From: CAVQBP01 sp963848195
GTDB taxonomy: Bacteria; Bacteroidota; Ignavibacteria; Ignavibacteriales; Ignavibacteriaceae
Assembly: GCA_963848195.1 (NCBI GenBank)
Contig: CAWKCY010000005.1
Coordinates: forward strand, 538,014-602,013
DNA length: 64,000 nucleotides
Direction: 5' to 3'
The position numbers were made by a program, and so were the translations under genes. The notes beneath the pieces are model-generated. The model saw only the letters and a list, made by a program, of their open reading frames with translations, was not told the origin of the DNA and did not search any database. Positions 1 to 10,098 of this stretch are shown one piece after another. How positions within the stretch are numbered: the stretch's first letter is position 1; each line of letters starts with the position of its first letter.

Positions 1-60
1 CTCCATTTTGTTTACTTTAAAATGCCGATAAGATATAGTACCGTTAATAACCCGGGATTA

Positions 61-675
61 TTATTTTTTTATAGATTGTTTTTCAATCATCACTTCATTT
101 ATTACGACATCTTTTACAGGTCGATCATAGGGTTTTGTAGTTTCAACTTTGCTGATTTTATAAAGGACATCCATTCCGTTAATAACTTTTCCAAAAATTG
201 TATGATGACCATTCAGCCATGGTGTTGGAACTGTAGTAATAAAAAACTGGCTGCCATTTGTATTAGGTCCGGCATTAGCCATAGCTAAATAACCCGGTTT
301 ATCGAAAGTTAGAGACGGAACAATTTCATCTTCAAATTTACCGCCCCATAAACTTTCTCCTCCTCTACCTGTTCCAGTAGGATCACCCCCCTGAATCATG
401 AAATTATCGATTACTCTATGGAAAATTACATTATTGTAATAACCCTTTTTTGCGAGTCCTACAAAATTTTCAACAGTTTTAGGTGTTTTATCAGCAAAAA
501 GTTCTACTTCGATATTACCCATATTAGTTTTAATTACTGCAACTAAAGTGGAATCTGTTTTTGATGAATCTGTCATTTTACTGCTTTCGTTATTGTTTAA
601 TTTATCTGATGGATTAGAATTTTTGCATCCTATTAAAAGGAAAATAAAAAGCAAAGAAAATCGGAACATCTTCAT
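61..675 (-). CDS. Lipoprotein peptidyl-prolyl cis-trans isomerase, cyclophilin type
   Basis: A 204-residue protein with a short hydrophobic leader and a lipobox ending LLIGC at Cys17, so it is probably an outer-membrane or periplasmic lipoprotein. A Ser/Lys/Asp-rich linker precedes a cyclophilin domain from about residue 45. The domain carries the family's catalytic and binding signatures: FHRVIDNFMIQGGD (active-site Arg, Phe, Met, Gln), GSQFFIT, and TPWLNGHHTIFG with the Trp and His. It should catalyse prolyl isomerisation of exported proteins. The ATG at 675 was chosen because AGGAG lies about 8 bases upstream and the lipoprotein leader starts there. The same frame stays open upstream through the end of uppP, which makes a 280-residue reading frame, but its extra N-terminal part is clearly the UppP C-terminus. 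Confidence 0.9.
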   Translation of the reverse strand: MKMFRFSLLFIFLLIGCKNSNPSDKLNNNESSKMTDSSKTDSTLVAVIKTNMGNIEVELFADKTPKTVENFVGLAKKGYYNNVIFHRVIDNFMIQGGDPTGTGRGGESLWGGKFEDEIVPSLTFDKPGYLAMANAGPNTNGSQFFITTVPTPWLNGHHTIFGKVINGMDVLYKISKVETTKPYDRPVKDVVINEVMIEKQSIKK

Positions 676-1537
676 TATTTTTACTCCTATGGTTGAATAA
701 TATTTAATGATAATTAAAGCAATTATTAGAATTCCCAAAGCTATTCTATAGTATACAAAAAGAAAGGTAGTATTTTTTCTTAAATATTTAAGAAGGAAAT
801 CAATGGCTAGATAGCCGCTAATCCCGGAAACAATAGTTGAAATTATCAAATTCAATATCATTGAGGAATCAAGAAAAGCAAGGGATTGGTACAATTCGAG
901 CAAACCGCTGGCTAAAACAGCAGGGAATGCTTAATAGAAAAGAAAACCTTGCAGCGGCTTCCCTATTCATACCGATAAACAGACCGCCTGTTATAGTTGT
1001 ACCGGATCTTGAAGAACCGGGAATTAAAGCAAAACATTGAGCAAAGCCGATAATCAAAGCGTCTTTTACAGTTAAATCCTTAATATCTTTTTTTAATTTT
1101 GCTACCATTTCTGCTAGAGCGAGAACAATAGCAAGACCAATCAGACTCCCGGCTATTACATATAAATTTTTAGTTAAAGTGCCTTCAATTACATGTTTAA
1201 AAGCCAATCCGATAATAACAACCGGGATAGTTCCAATAATGATAAACCAGCCAAGCTTAGAATTCAGGCTTTGTTCTAAAAAACTTCTTCTTACAGAGAT
1301 ATTTTCCTTTAAAAAATCATTTATAATATTAATAATATCTTTCCAAAAATAGACCAGAACGGCAGCCATAGTGCCTAATTGAATGACAGCAATAAAAGCA
1401 GTCCATTGTTCCGGATGTTCCGGAGAAACGATATTCAAAAGTTTTCCAGCAAGTGTAAGATGACCGGTACTGCTAATAGGCAGAAATTCAGTTATGCCTT
1501 GAATAATTCCTAAAATGACAGCATCAAAAATGTTCAA
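676..1537 (-). pseudogene. uppP: Undecaprenyl-diphosphate phosphatase, split by a +1 frameshift
   Basis: The first 200 or so residues show the UppP/BacA signatures ITEFLPISSTGHL near the N-terminus and PGSSRSGTTITGG near residue 180. These form the active site of the membrane phosphatase that recycles undecaprenyl pyrophosphate for cell-wall synthesis. The frame then breaks in a C run (G run at 923-925 on the plus strand). Removing one base restores IPAVLASGLLEL, and the usual final helices continue in the other frame (GISGYLAIDFLLKYLR, YYRIALGILII). UppP is normally important or essential, so a consensus error is more likely than a dead gene. After the frameshift no stop codon occurs before the downstream cyclophilin gene, so the real C-terminus cannot be placed; 676 is an arbitrary boundary. 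Confidence 0.8.
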
Positions 1538-1561
1538 AGTTCCTCCTTGCCTTTACGGCAA

Positions 1562-2206
1562 CTAAAATCTATAAGTAAGTCCTAAATGTATACCAGCTGA
1601 GAAAGAATTAAAGTTTATATTTTCACCGGTAGCTCTATTAACCAAATAATCGCTACCATTTTTCGGCTTACCATTAAATTGATACTTAAGGTCAGCACCA
1701 ACATTTACATAAATATTTCCGCTAAGAATGGTATTCCCATCTACTCTCAGAATAATTCCAACACCTGTTGATTTATATTTTGTAGAATAATCTATTCCAA
1801 TTGTTTTCTCATCGGCAAAAACGAAAGGGATTCCGATTCCTCCGCCGAATTTAAATTCATATCCGGTTCCCCGAATAACATAATAATTAAGAATTGCAGG
1901 CATTAAAATATTGTAACTTAGATTATAAGTATTAAAATCCTGGTTAAAATTAAATGAATTTATCAAATAAGAAATTTCCAAACCGACCTGATAATTTTCT
2001 TTTAAAAACCTATCTGCTTCAACGGAAAAAATTATTGCGGAATTAAACGAACTCAATTGACCAGCAGCGTAAGTTTGGTTTAAATAATCTGTTAGTGATG
2101 GAGAGCTTATGAAGTCTATTCCCATGCTTCCCCTAATTTCTGTCTGCGCATGTAAGGAAAACGAGAATAGAACAAACAGAAATGGAATAAAGAGGGAATA
2201 TTTCAT
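1562..2206 (-). CDS. Probable outer-membrane beta-barrel protein
   Basis: A 214-residue protein with a clear signal peptide (MKYSLFIPFLFVLFSFSLHA, cleavage probably before Gln21). The rest is rich in alternating hydrophobic/polar strands and aromatic residues, and the chain ends in LTYRF, the C-terminal aromatic signature used for outer-membrane insertion. This is the layout of small OmpA/OmpW-like eight-stranded barrels. It lies 24 bases upstream of uppP on the same strand, though co-transcription is only presumed. The role is unknown; it could be a structural porin-like barrel or an adhesin. The barrel fold is fairly secure, the function is not. Confidence 0.65.
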   Translation of the reverse strand: MKYSLFIPFLFVLFSFSLHAQTEIRGSMGIDFISSPSLTDYLNQTYAAGQLSSFNSAIIFSVEADRFLKENYQVGLEISYLINSFNFNQDFNTYNLSYNILMPAILNYYVIRGTGYEFKFGGGIGIPFVFADEKTIGIDYSTKYKSTGVGIILRVDGNTILSGNIYVNVGADLKYQFNGKPKNGSDYLVNRATGENINFNSFSAGIHLGLTYRF

Positions 2207-2274
2207 ATGATATAAAAATCCAGATTATTTTAATACCAATAGCTATAGAATTATTTTATTCTTGAATAGCTAAG

Positions 2275-3327
2275 TTATAATTCATCTACACTTGTTTCGA
2301 CTACTTTGACCAGGCTTTCATGACGTCTGTTCAAAATAAGAAAAGAAAGAGTTCCTACAATAATAAACATAAAATATGAAATTATATGCGTTAAGAAAGC
2401 GTAAGACAAGCTGATAACTTCTCCAAATCCAAACAACATTAACACAGATTTGGCAAGGGCATGATATGAACCGGTACCTCCCGGAGTAGGAATTACAACT
2501 CCGATTCCACTTATACTCATTAGCACCCAAGCCATAGCAAAACTAACAGGTTTAATATTTTGCATAAACAAAATATAAAAGCCAAAGTAAGAACTTAACG
2601 CATAAAGAAGCATGATTAAAATGCTAAGTCCAAGAGTCAGAAAATAATTCTTTGCTCCTTTTAAGCTATTAAAGCCCTGAGTAAGCATTTCAAATATATG
2701 TGCTGTTTTATCAGCAGCTTTGCCGGATACTCTACCCATAGTTCTTACAATTATGCCATAAAAATGTTCTTTAAACCTTACTACAAGATAAATGAACAAA
2801 ATAAAAAGGATAATTCCTGCCATAGAAATATATAGAGTAGACTTTAACCATGGGAAACTTGAGTATAAATCTTCCTGCCAGATAAAAGCGGAAATTAGAA
2901 CAGAAAGGCCAAGAAAAATTAAATCGATTACTCTTTCGACAATAACTGCACCAAACATGGAGGAACTTGAAAGCCCTTCCCATCTGCCTACTAATACAGC
3001 ACGGGTAATTTCACCCAGCCGTGGTATAATGCAGTTAACACCATACCCCACCATCAAAGCGCCGAATAGATTTTTAATTGAGGTATCATCTTTTACCGAA
3101 TTCAAAATAATCTTCCATCTAACTGCTCTTAAGAAATGGGAGAATAGCAGGACAGCGGCAAATATAATAATCCAGATTAAAGATGCATTGTAGACAATGG
3201 CAAGGATTTTATTAAAATCAACATCATGAAATGCGATATATAATAAAACAATGGTTAAAATTAAAGAGAGTGCAAAGTTCAGCACTCCCTTTAAGTGAAG
3301 CTTCTTCTTATTACTGCCTGAGGTCAA
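2275..3327 (-). CDS. Flippase-like integral membrane protein (LPG synthase TM region / UPF0104 family)
   Basis: A 350-residue polytopic protein with about eight hydrophobic segments. It carries two hallmarks of the UPF0104/YbhN/AglD-type family: an IIPRLGEITRAVLV motif near residue 100 and PTPGGTGSYHALAKSV near residue 280. Family members are the membrane domain of lysylphosphatidylglycerol synthases or stand-alone proteins thought to move or modify lipid-linked substrates. No soluble aminoacyl-transferase domain is attached here, so a transport or flippase role is more likely than lipid aminoacylation. Its start overlaps the end of lolA by 17 bases, so the two are probably translationally coupled. 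This suggests, but does not prove, a shared role in envelope biogenesis. Confidence 0.8.
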   Translation of the reverse strand: MTSGSNKKKLHLKGVLNFALSLILTIVLLYIAFHDVDFNKILAIVYNASLIWIIIFAAVLLFSHFLRAVRWKIILNSVKDDTSIKNLFGALMVGYGVNCIIPRLGEITRAVLVGRWEGLSSSSMFGAVIVERVIDLIFLGLSVLISAFIWQEDLYSSFPWLKSTLYISMAGIILFILFIYLVVRFKEHFYGIIVRTMGRVSGKAADKTAHIFEMLTQGFNSLKGAKNYFLTLGLSILIMLLYALSSYFGFYILFMQNIKPVSFAMAWVLMSISGIGVVIPTPGGTGSYHALAKSVLMLFGFGEVISLSYAFLTHIISYFMFIIVGTLSFLILNRRHESLVKVVETSVDEL

Positions 3328-3922
3328 TAACTTTAGTTCCTTCCGGAGGGGAAAATGAAAATTGCGAATCGGCTAAGTCTTGATTCAATAAATAATTAGA
3401 TAAATCAATGGTCATCAAAGAATTATTTTTTTCTTTAATTTCAATTTTTTTGATAAGATTATCATTATTTATCCACAGCTTAGCCTGATTAAAATTCAAA
3501 TCCGATTCGTTCTTTGGTGTAAAAATCAGAATTTTATTACCATTTTCATTTGATTGATTTACATTAGATTTTGAAGGAAAATCATATATAATTTTATCAA
3601 ATGAAAACATTGAAGCATCGGAATCATCATAATCGCTGATAATAACTTTTTTTTGTTTTTTATTATAATTCCAGTTTGTTGATCCGTTTGATACAATAGT
3701 AGAGGATTTAGTATCGAGCCTTATATTATTATCTTTTTTGAAGGAAAATTTACCGGAATTTTTTTTGTTATTTCCAAAATATTGTGAAAAATCGGCGGTA
3801 AATGATGAAATAGATTTATATTTATCCTGAATTTTTTCTAACAGTGAATTTGAATCATTTTGAGCTAAAATGTTAGTAAAAAATATTAAAACTAAAGTAC
3901 TTAAATAAAATATTTTTTTCAT
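3311..3922 (-). CDS. lolA: Outer-membrane lipoprotein carrier protein LolA
   Basis: A 203-residue secreted protein: signal peptide of about 20 residues ending ILAQ, followed by the LolA fold. Recognisable are the opening ISSFTADFSQYFG, the GKFSFKKDNNIRLD strand pair, the WNYNKKQKKVIISDYDD segment and the C-terminal FSPPEGTKVIDLR. LolA carries lipoproteins through the periplasm to the outer membrane. It lies directly upstream of the flippase-like gene and downstream of ftsK; the ftsK-lolA order is common in Bacteroidota-group genomes, which supports the call. There are 121 unannotated bases between it and ftsK, in which I see nothing. Confidence 0.85.
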   Translation of the reverse strand: MKKIFYLSTLVLIFFTNILAQNDSNSLLEKIQDKYKSISSFTADFSQYFGNNKKNSGKFSFKKDNNIRLDTKSSTIVSNGSTNWNYNKKQKKVIISDYDDSDASMFSFDKIIYDFPSKSNVNQSNENGNKILIFTPKNESDLNFNQAKLWINNDNLIKKIEIKEKNNSLMTIDLSNYLLNQDLADSQFSFSPPEGTKVIDLRQ

Positions 3923-4043
3923 CGTCTTCCTACTTATAATTAGTTAAAGATCACCATCTTTTTACAAATATCAATTTCTTTTGTTTCAAATTTAAGAATA
4001 ATTATTAAAAATAAAGCGGGTATTAGTCATTCTGAAGGAATAA

Positions 4044-6543
4044 TTATAATGATCTAATAATAGTTTCGAGCTGTTCTTCATTTTCTACCAAAACCGTACG
4101 TGCTTTGCTACCATCATTAGGCCCGACAATTCCTGCTTCTTCAAGCTGATCTACAATTCTTGCTGCACGGGAATAGCCCAGTTTCAACCTTCTTTGCAGA
4201 AGGGAAACGGAACCTTGCTGATGTCTAACAATAACGCGGGCTGCATCTTCGAACATAGGGTCAAGGTCTGATAAAAATCCTCCGGCAGCTTCTTTCTTTT
4301 TATCATAAAGAGAAGGGAGGAAATATGGTTTGGAATATCCCGGCTGGGAATAAATATAATTAGTTAATTTTTCAACTTCATCGGTAGAAATGAAAGCATT
4401 TTGAATTCTGGTAGGCTTCGGCTGCCCTGTTGGAAGAAACAACATATCACCTTTACCTAATAGCTGTTCGGCGCCATTCATATCAAGTATTGTTCTAGAA
4501 TCAATTTTAGTAGCGACCTGATACGCAACCCTTGCACTAAAATTGGCTTTTATTACACCTGTAATAACATTTACAGAAGGTCTCTGAGTTGCGAGCACAA
4601 GGTGAATTCCAACAGCTCTTGCAAGTTGTGCAAGTCTTGCAATAGGTTCCTCAACTTCTTTTCCGGCGGTTATCATTAAATCTGCAAGTTCATCTATGAT
4701 AACAATAAGATAAGGGATAGGATGATGTTTTATAAATTCCGTATCGTGAGGTTTTTTCTTAGGATCGGAAACCTTTTTATTGTAATCTACAATATTTCTA
4801 ACACCGGATTTTGCTAGCTTATCATACCGTTTTTCCATTTCATATTCAACCGATTTTAATAGAAGAACAGCATTTTGCGGATTTGTTATTATTTCTTCGT
4901 CAAGATCAGGAGAGACTGCCAGATAATGTTTCCTCAGCTTATTATAAAATGACAGTTCAATTTTCTTTAGGATCTATCATTATTAGTTTTACTTCTGAAG
5001 GCTGTTTAGTATAAAGGAGGCTCGTAATAATCATATTTATGCCGACACTTTTTCCCGATCCGGTAGAACCGGCTATCAGAATGTGAGGCATTTTTGCTAA
5101 GTCAGTAATATAAACATCACCATTAATTGTTTTTCCAAACGCCATGGGAAGCTCTGCTTTGGATTCGGAAATTTTACCCAAAACAGACCTGGCATTAACC
5201 AGTGAAGATTCAGCGTTAGGTATTTCAACACCAATAGCACTTTTTCCAGGAATAGGGGCAATAATTCTAATTCCTCTTGCAGCCAAAGCCAGGGCGATAT
5301 CATGTTCAAGTCCAACAATTCTGCTAATCTTGACACCGGGCGCAGGGACAATTTCATAAAGGGTTACAACCGGACCGGGGGTTACCGAAATATCTTCAAT
5401 CTGAATATCAAATAGTTTCAATTTTTCTTTTAGAAGCTCTGCATTCCTTTTTAATTCCTCTTCGGCAACTTTGAAATCTACTTCAGGCAAGGGATCCAAA
5501 AGCTCAAGGCTCGGTCCCTTATAATTGATAATTTCTTCCCATTGATTGGGAAGATTAATTTCTTTATCCTTATCCAAAGGTTTTTGAATTTCACCGGTTT
5601 TTTCGAGGTCAACTTTTTTGTCTTCATCCGATACTATTTTATTTTCTTCCTGCTTTTGAGGAACATCATCTTTTCTTATAATCCTAATTTTTGTTTGTTC
5701 TTCAGCTTCACTTTCCATTAATTCTTCAGGTGATAATTCTCCATATTCCTTTTTCTTTTTTGGAAGAAGCTTTTTCTTTTTCTTCTCCTCCCTCAAGTCC
5801 TGAATCTTTTTTAATTTATCTATTTCAATTTCTTCCCTGCTTTTTTCCAATTCATCTTTTACTTTGTTAACGGAAGAAGAAAAGATTCCGGAAAAGAAAT
5901 TGAATATTCTTTCAAGCTTTATATCAAAGGCAAAAATTAAAAGAGCAATAATAAGAGCAGATAATAAGATTATACTTCCAATACCCCCGAGTAACCGGCT
6001 GAATATCTCTCCTAAATAATAGCCTATATCACCGGATAATCTTCTATCAGTAATTAAATCCTGAACCCTAAGCACTCCAAAAATTGTAGATAGTATCAAT
6101 CCAATTAAAATTAAAAAGTTGGAAGAATTGATTAAAAAATGGAAGTTTATTTTTTTAATAAAAGCAATCCCCCAGATAAAAAGCATAATAGGAAAAACAA
6201 TTGAGAAATAACCAATCGTGGAATTAATAAAAATATCGGATATATTGGCGCCAAAAATCCCAAGCCAATTATAAGAACTATGTGCTCTCAATACGGAACC
6301 GGAATCCGAACCAAATATTTTAAATAAATCAGAGAATTCATAATGGTCAAATGGTGAGTATGATATGATACTTAAAAACAGTAGCAGGGCAATAACCGTT
6401 AAAAAGATTCCTACTATTTTTTTCTTTTTCTCCCTGGAAACAATAAAGAACCCGTTTCCATTTGATTTTGATGGACGTTTATTTTTAACTGTAACTTTCT
6501 TCTTTCTGGCAGCCATCTTTAAAAATTTAATTTGCGAATTCAA
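4044..6543 (-). pseudogene. ftsK: DNA translocase FtsK, split by a single-base insertion
   Basis: Two reading frames together give a complete FtsK/SpoIIIE of about 830 residues. The first part has a basic N-terminus, four hydrophobic segments (about residues 40-215), an acidic Glu/Lys linker, and the ATPase core with Walker A GSTGSGKSVGIN. The second has Walker B VIIDELADLM and the C-terminal gamma winged helix (VSLLQRRLKLGYSRAARIVD) that reads KOPS sites. The frame breaks just after LIMIDPK: one extra base near 4965 turns the expected DPKKIELSFYN into DPKEN-stop. FtsK segregates chromosome ends at division, so a true null is unlikely and I suspect a sequencing indel. Initiation may be at 6543 or at the internal ATG at 6516 (MAARKKK). 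Confidence 0.9.
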
Positions 6544-6555
6544 AAAACCGGATAT

Positions 6556-7299
6556 TTAACCGACAGTAACTCTAACAGAAGACAATAATCTTAAAGCATT
6601 ATTTGAAAAAACAGGAATTGCATCCAGCATATTTAGCTTACTGCAGTATTCAATATCTTCTTCAAATCCATTTTCAAGAAGAATCTGGCCGTGTTCAGTC
6701 TCTTTTAACATCTTCTTAATATTTTTTCCAAAAGATTTATTTAATGAAACACCTGCTTTTGAAGAATCGGAGATAGAAATATCTTCTTTAAGCTTTTGGA
6801 CTTCAGTTATTAGTTTTCCGCCGCATATGATATCTTCCAACGAGATGGCGTTTCCTCTGCCCGAACATAATATTTCGACGTCTTTTCCTAGTTCAGCTAA
6901 ATGTTTAGCAACAGCAGATAAATTAAGGTAAGAAGCAACAAAAAGGTTTTCAGAAAACTTTGCCTTAACAACTGCTCTGGAGCCATTAGTTGTATAAAAT
7001 ATTATCGATTTTCCGGATACTTTATCTTCAGTATATTCTAAAGGTGAATTTCCAAAGGTAAATCCCTCCACTTTTTTTGTATTTCTTTCTCCGCCGATGA
7101 TAGTCTGACCTGTAAATAATCCTCCGGAAATCTTCACAGCAAACTCAACAGATGCAACGGGAATAATTTCCCTAGCTCCATTATTTAAAGCCGTTACTAT
7201 TGTACTTGAAGCCCTAAGCACATCAATAACAACTATAGTTTTCGATGAAAAATAGAGCTCATCATAATTAAGATAGGAGAAAAGGAGATTAATCTTCAT
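6556..7299 (-). CDS. comB: 2-phosphosulfolactate phosphatase family protein (ComB)
   Basis: A 247-residue protein with the full set of ComB motifs: VVIDVLRASSTIVTAL near the N-terminus, GGERN followed by VEGFTFGNSPLEY, FYTTNGSRAV, and LCSGRGNAISLEDIICGG. In archaea ComB is the Mg-dependent phosphatase that converts 2-phosphosulfolactate to sulfolactate in coenzyme M synthesis. Many bacteria without coenzyme M carry it, and its physiological substrate there is uncertain. It begins 6 bases after the gcvT stop, so the two are likely co-transcribed, and it ends 12 bases before the ftsK start. The family call is secure; the substrate is inferred. Confidence 0.88.
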   Translation of the reverse strand: MKINLLFSYLNYDELYFSSKTIVVIDVLRASSTIVTALNNGAREIIPVASVEFAVKISGGLFTGQTIIGGERNTKKVEGFTFGNSPLEYTEDKVSGKSIIFYTTNGSRAVVKAKFSENLFVASYLNLSAVAKHLAELGKDVEILCSGRGNAISLEDIICGGKLITEVQKLKEDISISDSSKAGVSLNKSFGKNIKKMLKETEHGQILLENGFEEDIEYCSKLNMLDAIPVFSNNALRLLSSVRVTVG

Positions 7300-7305
7300 A
7301 ACCGA

Positions 7306-8409
7306 TTAATTTTTATTTATAAAAGGAAGTTTAACAACTTTAGCGGGAATTTCTTTACCTCTTATTAAAAAGTTCACTTCAGATCCTTCGGATGAATATC
7401 CGGCATTTATATACCCTAAAGCTATAGGTTTTTCAAGAACAGGGCTTACAGTCCCGCTTGTTATACTACCGATTTTATTTCCGTTAACAGTAATATCATA
7501 ACCATGTCTAGGGAAAGCTTTCTCTTCTGAAATTAAGGGAGATAATTTTTTTGAAAGCCCTTCATCTTTGATTTTCAATAGTGATTCTTTCCCGATAAAC
7601 TCATCTTTTTTCAATTTAGTTATCCAGCCAAGTCCTGCTTCTAAAGGATTTGTATCTTTATCGATATCATTTCCATACAAACAATAGCCCATTTCGAGTC
7701 TTAAGCTGTCTCTTGCAGCTAAGCCTGCAGGTTCAATATTGAATTCTTTACCGGAATCGAAAATAGAATTCCATATATTTTCAGCAATTGTTTCATTTCC
7801 TTTGAAATAGAGCTCATAACCTAATTCACCTGTATAACCGGTTCGAGAGATTATCATATCTACTCCGGCAATTTTGGAATTGGTGAAATGATAATATTCC
7901 ATCATCTCCAGGCCCTGTTTTTCGGAATCAGAATTGTATAGTTTTTGAATAACAGCTTTGGAGTTAGGTCCCTGTACAGCAATTAAAGAGTACTCATCAC
8001 TTAAATTATTTATTTCAACGTTGAAAATATTATTTTCATTCATCCATGCGACATCTTTTTCAATATTGGCAGCATTTATTACGAGCATAAATTTTTTATG
8101 GTCCATTTTATAAACAAGTAAATCATCTACAATCCCTCCGTCAGGATAACACATAGCAGAATACTGCACTCTGCCAGGAGATAATTTAGAAGCATCATTT
8201 ATTGTAATATGCTGAACGAAGTCAAGAGATTTATCTCCCTCAATAAATACTTCTCCCATATGGGATACATCAAAAACGCCAACTGAATTTCTTACAGCTT
8301 TGTGTTCTGAAATAATGGAAGAATACTGCACCGGCATCTGGAATCCGGCAAATTCGATAATCTTGGCATTTAATTTTTTATGGATATTGAATAATTTAGT
8401 TTTTTTCAT
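7306..8409 (-). CDS. gcvT: Aminomethyltransferase, glycine cleavage system T protein
   Basis: A 367-residue protein of the usual GcvT length. Signatures include FDVSHMGEVFIEG near residue 45, YPDGGIVDDLLVYK with the conserved catalytic-region Asp, ISRTGYTGELGYELY near residue 195, and EAGLGWITKL. GcvT transfers the methylene group from aminomethylated lipoyl-GcvH to tetrahydrofolate and releases ammonia. No gcvH or gcvP lies in the window, so the rest of the complex must be elsewhere. The gene follows the RNase E/G gene after about 30 bases and precedes comB by 6 bases. Confidence 0.93.
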   Translation of the reverse strand: MKKTKLFNIHKKLNAKIIEFAGFQMPVQYSSIISEHKAVRNSVGVFDVSHMGEVFIEGDKSLDFVQHITINDASKLSPGRVQYSAMCYPDGGIVDDLLVYKMDHKKFMLVINAANIEKDVAWMNENNIFNVEINNLSDEYSLIAVQGPNSKAVIQKLYNSDSEKQGLEMMEYYHFTNSKIAGVDMIISRTGYTGELGYELYFKGNETIAENIWNSIFDSGKEFNIEPAGLAARDSLRLEMGYCLYGNDIDKDTNPLEAGLGWITKLKKDEFIGKESLLKIKDEGLSKKLSPLISEEKAFPRHGYDITVNGNKIGSITSGTVSPVLEKPIALGYINAGYSSEGSEVNFLIRGKEIPAKVVKLPFINKN

Positions 8410-8441
8410 TTTAGAAATATCATCTCCCTGATTAAATTTAG

Positions 8442-10017
8442 TTAATTAAACTCGTTTGTTAATTCTTTTTGTGTCTTTTTTGAAAAGAATTTGAATTGAG
8501 CAAGTGGCATGGATTCATCTTCAACTACTTTCAACCTGACAAGGTATTTGAACTGTAATTTGGTTAAAGATTTAATTTCTCCGCTTTTTAACTTTTCAGC
8601 ATCTTTAGGATGACATTTTATAATTAAGGATCTTTCCTTCGAACTCCTTCTAAATTTCTTCAACCAATCTTCAAGATCATAAATTAAATGAGAATGTTTA
8701 GTTAATAAACCGGTTCCCATACAATAAGGACAGACTTCTTTCATTGCCTGCATTATATTTTGCCGCACCCTCTGCCTGGTAATTTGTATAACACCAAAAT
8801 CAGACATAGGAAGTACAGAAACTTTGGCCCGATCTCTCCTAAATTCTTTCCTTAGTTCATCGTAGACTTTTTTTCTATTTCTATCTTCTTCAAGATCAAT
8901 GAAATCAATAACAATGATACCCCCTATATCCCTTAATCTAAGCTGCCTAGCAATTTCCCTTGCAGCTTCGAGATCAGTTTTTAACGAATTTAATTCCTGT
9001 TCTTTATTTTTAGCATATCTCCCGCTGTTGACATCGATAACAACCATTGCCTCCGTATGTTCAATAATTAAATAACCCCCGCTGGGAAGGGACACTTTTC
9101 TTCCCATTAAAGTCTTAATCTGTTCTTCTATTTTGAAAGAATCAAAGATCGAATGACCGGATTTAAATGATTCTATTTTATCAGCAAGTCCGGGTTGAAC
9201 TAACTGTACATAATTCTTTATTTGTTTATAAAGCTTTCGGGAATCAATAAAAACTTTAGAAACATCAGGAGTGAAAAGGTCTCTAATGACACTTGAAGTT
9301 GTGCTTAAATCCTGATAAATAAGAGCGGGCGGAGTTTCAGATTTTACAGTTGCTTCAATTTCCTCCCATGTTTTTTTTAAGTTATTTAAATCATCCTGCA
9401 ATGATTCTTCATTTTGATTTTTAGCAACAGTTCTAATAATTAAGACCATAATTTTTAGGAAGAATACTCCGAGCAATATACCTTAAACGTCTTCTTTCTC
9501 TATAATCATATATTTTTTTTGAGACTCCGATTTTACCGTCAAATGGAAGCAGAACGCAAAACCGTCCAGGCAAAGAGACGGATGAACTTACTCTAACGCC
9601 CTTATTATTAACAGGTTCTTTGGTGATTTGTACAATAATATCCTGTCCTTTATGTAATTTAGGAATCTCAGGTCTAGTTTGAGGCTGCTGCTGCTGTTTT
9701 TCTTTAAAATTGGGGTTTTCATTACTAGAAGCTTCATCATCTTCCTCAACATCCGAGTCATCGCCGAGAAGGTCTTGAAACTGTTTAGTGGATTCACTTA
9801 TGTCAGAGAAATGTAGGAATGCATCATGCTTCATGCCTATATCGACAAAAGCGGCTTTAATACCGGGTAATACCCTGGCTACTTTCCCCAAGTAAATATC
9901 ACCGACCATGCGCCGGTTTTCAGGATAATCAACAAAAAAGTCTACTAAATTTCCATCTTCCGTAATAGCAACCCGTGTCTGCGTAGTGGAAGAATTGATG
10001 ATAATCTCTTTTCGCAT
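8442..10017 (-). pseudogene. rng: Ribonuclease E/G family protein, split by a single-base insertion
   Basis: The N-terminal part (194 residues) begins MRKEIIINSSTTQTRVAI and has the S1-like domain (GDIYLGKVARVLPGIKAAFVDIG). An unusual acidic, Gln-rich insert (about residues 85-125) interrupts this domain. The second frame continues with the catalytic region: AMVVIDVNSGRYAKNKEQE and IIVIDFIDLEEDRNR supply the two metal-binding Asp residues, and CPYCMGTG is the zinc-link motif. The junction should read PKNYGLIIRTVA; one extra A near 9441 (plus strand) breaks it. The enzyme matures rRNA and decays mRNA. It sits downstream of pnp, its functional partner in RNA turnover, with about 450 non-coding bases between them. 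Confidence 0.88.
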
Positions 10018-10044
10018 ATAGAATAAACTTTAATAATAAAATAA

Positions 10045-10061
10045 TCCCGAAATAAACGGGA
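10045..10061 (-). terminator. Small hairpin with following T-rich tract
   Basis: On the minus strand TCCCG and CGGGA form a 5-bp stem around a 7-base loop, followed by TTATTTTATTATT. The position downstream of pnp and before the RNase gene fits a weak intrinsic terminator or processing hairpin. Confidence 0.35.
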
Positions 10062-10075
10062 CAAACTTTTCGAGC

Positions 10076-10098
10076 TAATCCCGGTTTATCCGGGATTA
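10076..10098. repeat. 9-bp perfect hairpin
   Basis: TAATCCCGG and CCGGGATTA form a perfect 9-bp stem with a 5-base loop. It shares its CCCGG core with the neighbouring smaller hairpin. It could be a terminator, an RNA-processing site in the pnp-RNase interval, or a dispersed palindrome. Confidence 0.5.

Noticed and set aside
4957..4970. Programmed frameshift in ftsK
   Set aside because: No slippery heptamer or downstream pseudoknot was seen, and similar one-base insertions occur in other conserved genes.
10076..10098. Definite rho-independent terminator for pnp
   Set aside because: The 9-bp stem has no T-run on the minus strand; kept as a hairpin only.
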